A stretch of 64,000 nt of DNA from Bombus terrestris (lineage: Eukaryota > Arthropoda > Insecta > Hymenoptera > Apidae): contig NC_063269.1 of the NCBI RefSeq assembly GCF_910591885.1, positions 1,364,001 through 1,428,000 of the forward strand, written 5' to 3'. Shown in pieces: positions 23,382-34,700 of the stretch (position 1 is its first letter; every line of letters starts with the position of its first letter). The translations under genes and the position numbers were made by a program. The notes beneath the pieces were generated by a model. That model saw only the letters and a program-made list of their open reading frames with translations. It did no database searches and was not told where the DNA came from.

Positions 23382-26300
23382 ATTGAGATTACGTTCTTTT
23401 AGTAAAATTCCTTTCTGACATGATGACAAATAATTGAAGAGAGATTTCAATGACTGACCCAACGTGTTCTGAACGTATTGCTCTGAACATTTCAATCGAC
23501 TTAACATCTACACATAGCATTAACAAAATATTTTTTCTTTCATAGGAGGAAAATCTACGCGTTAAAAGTCGTTTTCTTTATTGACACCATGATGGACGCT
23601 TCATTTTCCGGAGACAATTGAGCGAGCGATGGCAAGAGCGCAGCAGTGATGGTTATTTCGATTACAATTTTTCATACTCGCCAGATTGTATGACTTTTAA
23701 TATAGTCTCTTCGAAAACTGCATTAATGTTGTAAAATTAATGCACCATTTCACACAAAAAAAGACTCCCTCGTCCTCAGACGCAATTTATCGCACGTAAA
23801 ACTTGCCTATTTAATAAATAAATAAAAAAAAAAAAAAAAGGAAAATAGATTCTAGAAAATAGAAAATAGAATACATTCTGTAAAATAGCTATTTTACTTG
23901 GTTTTAATTTGTATTGTAAAACATTGTTATATTTGATGAGAAGTACAATATAATATTATTCGGATCTTAGACTGGTGTTAGATTGGATTTCGTTATGTTT
24001 ATTACGAATATTATTCCTGAATGTTAATTTCAATGTTTTTAATGGGACGCCACAGCGTATTCGCCTACGTTTGCAGTCAGATATTTGAGAAAAATCTGGT
24101 CGGTATGCATATACCATGAGTGGAAAAATCGACACGCTTCGTTTGCCCTTTTCGTTGACTCTCGTGGTAGGGCGGCGTGACGAGTCACTTTTTGCTATGG
24201 CACTTTGCATAAAATTCGCAGAATTCGTCGGCCAAAGAGTTCTCGTTTAAAAGAATTACGCGTTCCATCCATTCCGAGGTGTTGAATAAACGATGGTCGA
24301 ATACTCGCGAAAGCAAACGAATTGCATCGGGACCAGCGGCTATCCAGTTAATACAGCGATTTCAATTAGAGTGGCAGCGGCATGTCCAAAGTGTCACCGA
24401 TCGGGATATATATTCATAGAAAATATGTGAATTTTGTCGATGAAACTGGTATCCTCGTTATACTTCTCCTCTCCATCGCTGTCGTCATAAAGAATTATTT
24501 ATCGAAAATTCGCATCTCATTGGCCGTTATCATGGTATTAACCGAACGAAAATTGCACTGGAATATGTTAATATCTGACAAAATGAATGTTACGTATATC
24601 GAATCTGCGAAGTTAATTTCCGGCTAATTAAAAATAAACAGTTAAAACTCCACGTTTCGATATACATTGGCTTACGAAAATATTTCGATATTTACCGTAG
24701 AGAATTATATGTCCTATGTATCCATATTATATTAATTAAATGAATAATTACATGTCCCATAATTACATGTGTTATACAAAATATGTTGAAATTGCGCGAT
24801 ACACATAATATATAGATACAAAGTATTTACAAGTTCCAAACATTTTCGCGATTAACGAGAGTCTTAAAACAACGGAGGAATCGTTTCTCGTTAATTAAAG
24901 AAAAAGAAGAGATAGATAGATAGATAAATAAATGGAGAGAGAGAGAGAGACATACAAGATACCGAGAAGCTCGTAAAGACCAAATGTGACTCTACTAAGA
25001 AGATTCTAATTACTAGTTCTCAACTTCGTTCCCTTTCTCTTTACCGAAAGTAACGTCATTTGATAATGAGGATTCATTCGACGACTGGAAGATAGAAAGG
25101 CGAGGGTATTTCGTCAAGGACTGCATTCTCGTCCGTGTCTGCCTTTTTCCTTCGATTTCTCGCTCTCTTTCTCTCCCCTTGTCTCTCCCCTGTGCAACTA
25201 GCTCCGAACAGACGCACAGCCACGGAGACAATATCATACGTCGGGAAAATCGAAGAATGGGAAGCAACAAACGTATCTATGTGTGTGCATGTCAAGGTGC
25301 TCCAATTTGCGTGCGAATACGTGGAAAAAGCTCGCCGGTGATTTTACAATACGGCGCCTAACTATAGTGCTCGGCATTGTTAGAAAAGAAATACTTTGTG
25401 TAAAAAAAAAAAAAAGAAGGGGGGGGGAGAAGAAAAGAAAGAGCGGGCGAGACAGAGAGGGAAAAGTCGAGGAACAGACCGAAAGCGAGGAGAGGGAAAA
25501 GAGACGGTGGAAAAGCAGTGGGCAAGCTTTCAGTGTGCCATTGCCGCGGCAACTAGCTACATAGTATAGAAACGAAGCCGAGAATCAGCCTTCTCGAAGA
25601 TTTACAGTCACCGTTTGTAGCCAACAACTTCCTACAGCCATTGGGAAGTTTCCGACCAACGCAGCGGCTTTCCACAAGGATTCCCAAAATTTGCGGGTAC
25701 GATCTATTGTCGTCGTTCAGGGATTAAACGCGTTAATGTACTCCGATCGAACGATCGTCTTTCTAACGTAAAATTGCCCTTTATCGCGAAACGCGGGGCA
25801 AGAAACGGAGAACGTTAAAAACGTATCGAAATTTTGCAATTTTCCAACGTGATCGAAAGAAATAGGAGAGGTCCGGTACAGTTTCTGATTTAATGCAGCG
25901 ACGATATCGGTGCTAATTTCCCACGAATTGCATCAAACGATCCGGTCTTTTTCGACGGCGCCGCGTTTTTTCGTTTATTTTATCGGGATTCAGTGACTCG
26001 CGGCAATTAAAGTTCGCTTGGCGATCGCGTTCTCCACGCTTTTTCGTTTCGTCCTCGTTATACCGCCGCGCTCTTCTATCGGCCTCCCTTGCCTTTTTGC
26101 AGCTTTTCTCCTTTCCCAGGGATGGAAATTCATAATCCAATTTTCGAGGGCAGCGGTGGTTTTTCGGGTTATTAATCGCGGGAACGTGGACCGCGCGCAA
26201 ATATGACGATATTTCGGGGCGGTAAAAAAAAGGGGGAGAGGCAGTGAAAGCGAATCTAACCGCGGCTGCAACGACGATAAATTTACGTCGTTAATTCTCC

Positions 26301-26625
26301 TGGCAAAGCCGAATTGGCCTGCCTTTGTTGTAGCACGCTGCCACCGGCAATAAATTCACGATTTCGATATCGGCTCTGCCAAAAGGTTGCCGACGAATTA
26401 ATAACCGATCCATAGATATCGTCATCTGGCTTGCGGCTCGATGAGATTCGTAATTATATCGCATGGTACGCCACTCTTACCACCCTTATTTCTCTCGAGA
26501 TTTACCACTCGACCGATCGCTCAGAGATACGTTCCAATTTCCCTGAATTCCAACGTTTGTTATATTCTGTTTCGATCTATTCCTGGCTATCGAATTAACA
26601 CCAGTAAATATCTTCGATGTTTTCC

Positions 26626-26676
<51 letters not shown>

Positions 26677-27906
26677 TAAAATTGAGAAACGCGAACGAGC
26701 TCTGTATATGACAGCAAAATTGATTAATTATTAAGATATTGTACATCGTTCTATCACGTGTTTCTATTCTCGTTATTACGCGAAACACCTTGAATTACCC
26801 AACTACGAAATTACACGTGCGATCCCTGAGTTGATCACCAAGGGTTGCGAATAGTTACTTATAATTAAATAATATAATTGCGACGAATATAAACGCAATT
26901 AATTCTCGTTCTGAATTGTTCAATTTCAATTCGTACGGATTTAAAGGTGTATACATATTTGGCTAGGCTTTTCGAAAAGGCTAAGACGAAAGCTTACCAA
27001 GGACAGATTTATCCGCGTGTCCATCACCGGTTGCATTAATTACTCGAAACCGCGGCACCGGCTTTAACTACGAAATTTATGACGTCGCTCGTCGTCCACG
27101 ATTGCGATCAGAGTACGTGTATAGTGTCAGGCTTCCGAGCTACGAAGATTAATAGCGCCTTAAGTACAGGGATTTGACGTTCTAAGACGTTTCGGCGACA
27201 CGAACAAATTTACGGAAGCCTCAGTTTCGACCCGGAAACGGACACTCGAATCCACTTCTCCGAACTTTGTTATTTGCGTTTTCGTTGTTAATACCGTGGC
27301 GTGCTTTGCAAATTGAATGTAACAATTCCAATTATGGACAGTGATCGTGTCAGATACGTGTCCGTGCTTACCGTATTATCGACTATCCTTTATTTAGCCT
27401 GTTGATTATTTCGGAGAAAGCGTGCAGTAGTCGCGTGTAAGTAGAACAAGTTGGCGACTGGTCAGACGTGTCGGATATGCGACCAGTTACTACTATTACC
27501 TGCTTTTAAACTCTTACACTTTCCTTTGCTACGTTTGTTTGCCTGTTTGAAAGACACGAACATTTGAATATAAGAAGAATTCGATAGAGACACATTACCG
27601 GGAAATATTTTGCTATTTTATTTACAACAAAAATTCTATTCCACTTTGTTCCTGGAATACCGTGAATCTATTAATCTCTGAACTGTTCTTTCCCTTAACG
27701 TCTTATAATATACCTTTTATCCTACGATCGAAAGCAACGTTTCTCTAACAAATAGCCGAATATAACCGCGATAGAGCGTAAGATTTTCACGAGGTTATAG
27801 AACAAAAGGGGTGAACATCGCTCGATCTTTCTGCGAAATTAGATAGGTGTATCTCGCGGCCATAAAACTGCAACCAAGCCAAGAGAAAAGTAGATAAAAG
27901 TAAGAA
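23382..27906. other. Intergenic region 5' of the Ir25a-like gene
   Basis: No supported coding exon. It holds simple repeats (A tract near 23,824; GATA/GA run 24,911-24,950; G/A-rich run near 25,395-25,460; 48-base T tract at 26,627-26,674). From about 25,700 the sequence becomes CpG-richer. A consensus donor GTAAGT at 27,437 could end an untranslated exon of the gene starting at 27,907, but no good acceptor is visible before that start. Confidence 0.4.
26627..26674. repeat. Poly-T tract of 48 bases
   Basis: An uninterrupted run of T. It may be the tail of a minus-strand retroposed sequence, but no recognisable body lies next to it. Its exact length is likely to be uncertain in any assembly. 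Confidence 0.8.
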
Positions 27907-30493
27907 ATGACCATCGGAAGCAGACCGATCTATCGGGCGGTAACGGGAATCGCTCCACCGTATGTCATGTACAATAATACCAGTGGCGCTTTTTACGGAT
28001 ATTGCATCGATCTTCTGAACGACATTGGATCGTTGGCGGGTTTCGATTACACGATCAGAAAGTCTTTCGACGAAAAATACGGGGATTTGGACCCGAAGAC
28101 TGGGCTTTGGAACGGTATGATCTACGAGTTAACGAGCAATACGTCGGACATCGCTGTCGGACCCATATGGATCACATCCAGCAGGGCTCAGGTATTTATC
28201 GATCCTTGCCGCGTCGTAAAAAGAATATAAAATTTCTTTTCGTGTCCTAAGCGACGAACGAAACGCCCGGAAAGATCAATTGATACACAGACGTATATTT
28301 GATACATCTATTTTATATCGCGATGGCGGAATGTGAATTCCGCGTCGATGATGAGCGTTTCAAAATCGTTCGAACATTGGCAGCGACTAAAAAGCGATTC
28401 GTAGAATACGCGTGGAAATTTGTTCGTGCGAGATCTTTAAGAACGCGGTATGATCGAAAAGAGAGAAAGAGAGAGAGAGAGAGGGAATGTTTGAAAAGTT
28501 TTAAGCGAGAGGCAAAGTTCGAGAAAACCACATTGCGTCGAATAAGCAGTTATCTTGAAATTATTATTCTATTACTTTTACTTCGCTTTTAAAATTGTTT
28601 AATTCGAATCGCTTTACCGGTAAGCTAACCAGTAACCGACGATCGAACTTCTCGATGATAAAAAGTTGGTAAAAGTTAGTGGTATAATGGTATGATACCC
28701 AGGTAGTCGACTTCGCTGTTCCGTACCAAAGACCAAGCGGTTTCACGATAATGATGCTGAAGAAAAGGAGGCAAGTCCCGTTCCTCAGATTCCTAATGAT
28801 CTTGGAGATCGATGTCTGGATAGGTTTTGCGTTCGCTTTCCTCTTCACGATATTTCTATTATATAGTCTGGAGAGGTACTCGCCCTTTAGCTACCGGAAC
28901 AATCGGGCAAAGTATCGGAACGAGGCGGACGATCGATTCTCCTCGTTGAAGGAGTGTTTCTGGTTCGCGTTCACGTCAATCACTCCCCACGGAGGAGGAG
29001 AAATGCCCAAAAATTTATCAGGGAAAATAGTGGCCGGGACCTGGTGGCTGTTTGGCTTCGTCATGGTCGCCGCTTACTCTGCCAATCTCGCGGCCTATGA
29101 AACTCTAGAACGGTTGGAGAGAAACATCGAGTCCATGGACGACCTTAGAAAGCAGTATCGAGTTCAGTATTCCACCGTGGCCAATTCCTCGGCTTTCAGA
29201 TATTTCTTAGCAATGAGAAGGACGGAGGAATGGTTCTACGCGTAAGTCGCTCTTGCCTTTTAGTGCCATTTTCCACTTAAAAAATGAATCCTCTTTCAGG
29301 GCCTAAAATTATTCATCCCACGATGATAATTAATTATTCATTTACGATATAGCCACTGTTTTCTTATGACCCGACGAAGAAAGCTTCTTGCTTCTAGACT
29401 AGTTACGCTCAACCCTGCCGCGATCCTCGAATTTTTATACTCCGATCTTGCTCTCGTTTCGACGAACAAAGATTTTTAACGCTTCGACGTAGAGTCGAAA
29501 CGAGCAATGCAACGGTGTTTTCACATCTTGTCCGAGTTTGAAGTATCGTTTGGCGTTGCAGAGATGCAAGCAGCTAGTTAGAACGAGCTAGAAAGTAACG
29601 CAGCAGGGTTAACATCGATTCGAACGGTTCTTGCAGAATGGTAAAATGAACATTGCTATATATAGGAACTGGAGACGTATGGCGTTAGACGAGAATACAC
29701 CAGAAGCAAAGAGATCCGATTATGCCGTGTGGGATTATCCGTTGGAGGACAAGTTCACGAAGATGTATCTTGCGATGGAAGACACGGGATTTGTTCGGAG
29801 CGTGGAAGAAGCGGTGAAAATGGTCCGGGAAGCAAACCGTACTTACGAGTTCGCCTTTATAGCGGAAGCTATAACCGTAAAATATCTGATGTTGACGAAC
29901 TGCGACTTCAGACAGATCGGGGAAGAGTTTGGCAAGAAACCGTTCGCTTTTGCGGTACAGAGGGACTCTCCTTTGAGAACGAAGCTCAATGACGCGTGAG
30001 TCTAACGATCCAAATCGATTCGTTTTCTTGTTCTGCTCGGTTTCGTACGATATCGCAACGGTCAAATCCTAGTCTCTCGTAGTCATAAAATTGAACTACG
30101 CGTTTCCGGGCTAACGATATTACCATGATATAATCTCGAAGTGGAAGAAAACGACTGCCATTAGCTCGTTCGTTCGAAGCTCCATTTAGTGCGTAACGAT
30201 AAATGTTTAATTAAAGGATTACCAAGCTGGCAATTGAACGGAGATTAAACGCTCTGGAGAAGAAATGGTGGGACGAAAATCCTTCGAGAGCGAATTGCCC
30301 GGCTGACAAGGATTTTAACGCGGGCTTCGACGTCGACAATTTGGCTGTTACGTTCCTGCTAATCCTTCTCGGTATATTGCTCGCTGTTCTAATACTCTGC
30401 CTTCAATATTGCTGGTATTGCTATTGGTTAAATAGAAGAATAAAAAAAGTAGGCCTCTATGCGACAACGCGATACATTTCTCGTGGAAAATAA
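27907..30493 (+). CDS. Divergent Ir25a-like ionotropic receptor lacking the amino-terminal domain
   Basis: Four exons, 27907-28191, 28703-29241, 29666-29995 and 30217-30493, join in frame to 476 aa with TAA at 30,491-30,493. It aligns to IR25a from the start of the ligand-binding domain to just after M4: S1 with Arg93 kept (SSRAQVVDF), M1 (133-151), pore loop TPHGGGEMPKNLSG, M3 (about 203-227), S2 with VWDYPLEDKFTKM, and M4 (427-455). The last two introns share position and phase with Ir25a; the first (28,192-28,702) does not exist there. Differences: no ~420-residue ATD, no visible signal peptide, Q to H in the pore loop, and M3 reading AYSANLAAYETLERLE in place of SYTANLAAFLTVSRLE. A stop (TAA) lies in frame just before the ATG. 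AATAAA overlaps the stop codon. Intact frame and splice sites argue that it is, or recently was, expressed. A missing upstream exon with a signal peptide cannot be ruled out. Confidence 0.85.
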
Positions 30494-30889
30494 ATAAAAA
30501 CAGAAAAATGACAATAACATGGCATATTTGCACGTTTTTCATGCTGTTTTGTACGTGTGTGTGCTTCCGTGAATGCACAGCAGTATTTTTTCAAACTATG
30601 TAACAAACAGAGCAACGAAAAAAGTAAATGTTAATCAGAGGAAAATGGTTGTTAGCTATTGCCGCTTTTGTTTGTTCATCAGTTTCGCGTATCGCGTTGT
30701 AACGTAGCCGAGGCATATATAAATTCCGATATTTTCGATTAACATGTACATCGATCAACCAACCTTGCCCGTTGTTCTTTTCTTTATCCTTAACTAAAAT
30801 TAAAATCATTCCCATCGATCGTTCGAACGATTTCCAGAAAAGAAGAAAAAGAAAAAAGAAAAGAATCAATTTCGTTGAACGGTGCGTCG
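30494..30889. other. Spacer between the Ir25a-like gene and the Ir25a promoter copy
   Basis: Short spacer with polyadenylation signals at its left edge (AATAAA at 30,489-30,494 and 30,493-30,498). Nothing else recognised. Confidence 0.5.
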
Positions 30890-31731
30890 CAAGTGGTCAC
30901 GATTTTCAGTCGCAAAGATATCGATAACACGTTAAAATGAAAGTTTCAACGATACACGTGAGTATGTACGTACACGTGACGAGAGGAAACTAACGATCGA
31001 CCGGTCAATTACGAGATAACGAGAGGTGACGGCACGCGACGCGTGACATGCAAATTTTTCGCGGTGACTCAACGTCGTACGCGACCACTATCCTCTTCGC
31101 GGCAATGCGAGTCGATCTGCGATCGAGAATTTCGACGAGAAACTATCGAAAGTGAACGAGGAGACAAACTGCGTCGATAGGAAAAATCGAGTGGATCACG
31201 GCCGTGGCAACCAATGGACGAAAACAAATGAAACGATGCGAAAGCTTAGCTTTGAGTGGCGAGACCACCGTCGGTCGCTTGACCGATTTTTGCACGCGAT
31301 ACACCGGCCTCGAGAAGCACCGTGTACGCGATCGAAACCAACTCGATTATCGGCCGGTTACTTATCGTGAGAAAATTAGCTGCAATTTCGACGCTGGATT
31401 TTTTTCTTCTGTCCGATAAGAGGAATTATTTCGAGGAACTTTCGAAGAAATTGGAGAATAAAGTAAAAAAGGGGAAAAGGAATTACGCTGATCTCGTAAG
31501 GATGGAACGTAAAAATTGATGATCATTGCAGTTGGTTTTTATGTGTTCGGAATCAAGTTCGTGCAATTTATGATCGCCACCGACGATGTTTCAAGGATTT
31601 TGCGGCGAATTTGCGGTTCACGTCGAGAGGAACGCCGTCGTGAGTGATCGAGGGTCTGCGGGGACGTGGCTCGTTGATCTTCGCGAGTAATTAAATCGTT
31701 CAATTTTGAATCTCAGGCTTTGAATTTTTCA
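30890..31731 (+). repeat. Inverted copy of the Ir25a promoter, exon 1 and start of intron 1
   Basis: Read on the plus strand this aligns along its length to the minus strand of 12,854-12,017, roughly three-quarters identical by eye. Exact blocks include GACCGGTCAATTACGAGATA (from 30,999) and ATCGGCCGGTTACTTATCG (near 31,349). Homology starts abruptly near CAAGTGGTCACGAT and fades in the intron 1 equivalent. No copy of Ir25a exon 2 is seen to the right. Shared open frames in the two copies show no third-position bias in their differences, so the conserved part is not coding. Confidence 0.9.
31552..31682 (+). pseudogene. Decayed copy of Ir25a exon 1 (signal-peptide exon)
   Basis: Inside the inverted duplication, the segment corresponding to Ir25a exon 1 is recognisable (GTGCAATTTATGATCGCC against GTGGGATTTACGATCGCC; TTTTGCGG, GAGAGGAACG and ATCGAGGGTCT blocks). 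The start codon has become ATC (31,552-31,554). The exon is 131 nt against 127, so the frame is broken. The splice donor GTGAGT has become GCGAGT (31,683-31,688). It cannot encode the signal peptide. Confidence 0.85.
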
Positions 31732-34700
31732 ATGTTTAAATATTCATTTTCGTAACGTGGTTCGTCAAATTCCCACTATAATTTAGTTTTAAGTTAAAGA
31801 TACACCGATGGCTACGCGGTTTAATTTTCTATCGAGGGAATGTTTCATTTAGAGAAATTCCGTTTCCTTATTCCAACTTATCTACTACGATTTATGAAAG
31901 TTACATAATCCCAGCGGAAACTACGACTCTGAAACGTTATATTCGAGAGAATATCGGTACAACCATAGCGTGCTTATTGCCAGTAACAATTATCGCAATA
32001 ATACACACATAAACTTTAATTTTTCGCGCACGAAGGCCGTTGCACCGATCTTTCACCGGATAGAACAAAATTTCTCATTTACCGGAATCGTCGAGAATTT
32101 CGCGAAGAATTTTAACATCCGGATAATCCACGGGTCCATTGTAAATGATTAATGGTCCGCCAGTGAAGTCCTAGAACGGTCGTACAACTATGTCGTGGCG
32201 GATCCTTCGGAGTAGACTAGAACTAAGCATAAGCGATCGAAATACAATCTGTCGTTCGAGTGGCTGGTATACGGTGAGTTGACGGGTCAGGCGGTATAAT
32301 TTTCGATCAAATATTCTTGATACACCGTCGTACAACCCCATGAATGTCAAGTATTTAATAATACCAGTGGACGATAATTGACGATCCACCGAACGTTTCC
32401 TAGTTTCCAACATGGTCGTAACGATTTACGAGCGTGCAATCAGTTGCAACGTGGTGGTTCGTTGTTCTATTCGTGCCTCAAGGAACGATACACAGATACA
32501 AGCTCCGTGCATTCTCGCATCAATTTACATGCAAATCGATGGACCGAGAAAATCGAATTTCAGAAAATTCTACGGTGAAAAACATCGCGCTGGTTTATCT
32601 TTAAAACGTGGCGCGTCGTTCAATCGTTGTAATATAACGTTATTACGCGATAATTGCAGCTTTGATAGATATTAGGCTGCCGGTTATCAGTTTCAAACGA
32701 GATACGAGATCAATGATAGAGCGACCACCTACACGCACCGAAAAATTTAATAAACCGTTATCATCGATCGATCGATTCTTGCACGCTTCGCACGTTGCGG
32801 TCCTGTCGAGCCCGATATTCAGATAAACCCTGGTTTACTTTTGTCCGTTAATTCACTATCGTATCGGTAATTTGTTGTTATTTCGTAGCGGTTCTCAACT
32901 GGACACATTTGTGTGCAAACTAAGCTGTTATATTCTCAAACGATTGTCTTGTACGTACGTCTACGGGATATTGATCGGATCGCGTTATACATATGAACGT
33001 AACGAAGAAACGTCGTTCGCGAGGCTTGTTCTTCCACTTACGAACAGTTTCATTGATCCTTCTAATACAGCAGTCGAGATCTTACTCGTACCGTGTGTCG
33101 TTTCTTTCGGTTTACGAATCGTAGAGTGAGAAAGACGAGCGAGATGCGAGTCAGATAAAAGGGAAGATCGACCAGCCGATCATCGATACCGGTACATTTA
33201 TAGCGGAAAATAGAATTGTTCGAAGCTGGAGAAATAAACTTCAAACGACGTACTTGCACCCGAATCTTTTTCACAGCTTCGTTATCTAAAATCCACCCTA
33301 TAGAAATCTTCCGCATATTTTCCGATAGCCTGTATATTTAAAAAACGCACATTGCACGAGATATAACAGAATATCCTAGAAACAACCGTTCGTAACTCAA
33401 CGAAATAATCTACGAGATTCACGTGTCTTTATATCGGCGCAACAAGCAAAAAGAAAGAAAAATAGCGCAAAAGAGGGTGAAGATCGAGTTATAACCGGTC
33501 TATATGCTGTTATTACCGAGCTATGCTGTATTCGGTAGACTGACTCGTAGTCAGGACACTTTCAGTGGGAGTTATAACAACGATCGACACCGAGAACGAA
33601 GATGAAAGAGCACTTACCTAGATCTCGCGATGAGGAAGGGGGACGTTTCATTACGAAAGCCAGAAAAGCGCGCCTTGGTCTCCCTATCGCGAGTTGCACG
33701 TGCACCCTCGGCTGGATGATCGCGAGAAATAGGAGGGTCCAATAGCTGATTCGTGCCGTGTCGTGATTCGTGCACGTGATATCGCGATCGTACGATGACC
33801 GACGTCTGAAAGATTTTCGGATATCGCGAATTGCAATATCTTTTGCGCCGGTTGTTCGTTCGTACTTGCGCCGCCTCTTTCGCCCACGTGAAAGCAGCTA
33901 AGGTGGTACGAGCTAGTTTCTTCTCGACTACTGTTAAGGGCAGAGGTCGGAAATAGCCGGCCGCTACTTGCAGCTTCCTCAGGGGCCCTTCGCGACAAAC
34001 AGCACCGCGTTTGTTTGTCCACCGGGAGAGTGAACCGGCATCTGCAATTATCTTCCGGAATTGCAAAGGCTCGCGTGCACTCCGGGGAGCGAGCTGAAAC
34101 GTCTTCGTGTACTTTGTGTATTATGCAGAAACGCGGCGTGTATGCGCGAAGCTATGGGCTGTAGATTTCACGGAAGAAGCGTGACAAGCACGTTCGACGA
34201 TCCGTCTAAATATCGAAACGCGCGAACGTCGCTTTAATCCTCGGGACGAGGCTGATTTCCAAAGGAGGAGATAGGAGGAGCTGGATATTACGACGATTCA
34301 AAGGGAAGAAATCGAACTGGACGGTTTTCGGTCGTTCGAATGGACAGAAGCGATATTCGTTCGAGGAGCTGGGCGAAAAAACGCGGCTGCGCTATGCATA
34401 AAACATTAATCAGAGACGTTAATAGGCACTCGGCTGGCGTGGATTTTACAACTTACCTCGATAACGAAGTTCCCCCGGAGGCCACTCATGTATTTTTCAT
34501 TGAACCTGCCTCTGGTCATCTACATGCATATTTCGACTGCGTTTTCCCGCGTCGTTCATTTTATTTCCCCCTGTTTCGTCCTTTTCTCCCGCTTCAGCAT
34601 TTCCAGCGCTAGATATATCTGGCGCGTGTACACACCGACGTTGCGTATAAAAATAGTCGCGGCGGAAAATGAATTTTCCAGCTTCTAGAAAGGGACGGGC

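Noticed and set aside
26441..26788. Open frames with poly-Phe or poly-Lys on either strand
   Set aside because: They are created by the 48-base T tract.
27334..27405. A 23-codon frame with a hydrophobic stretch (VSVLTVLSTILYLAC) as the missing signal-peptide exon of the Ir25a-like gene
   Set aside because: It ends in TGA, the only nearby donor is poor (GTTGAT), and joining it to any AG before 27,907 gives a stop or the wrong frame.
29637..29665. Acceptor TTCTTGCAG at 29,636 for exon 3 of the Ir25a-like gene
   Set aside because: Despite its better pyrimidine tract it leads to a stop after three codons. The acceptor ATATATAG at 29,665 restores frame and gives the same exon length (330 nt) as in Ir25a.
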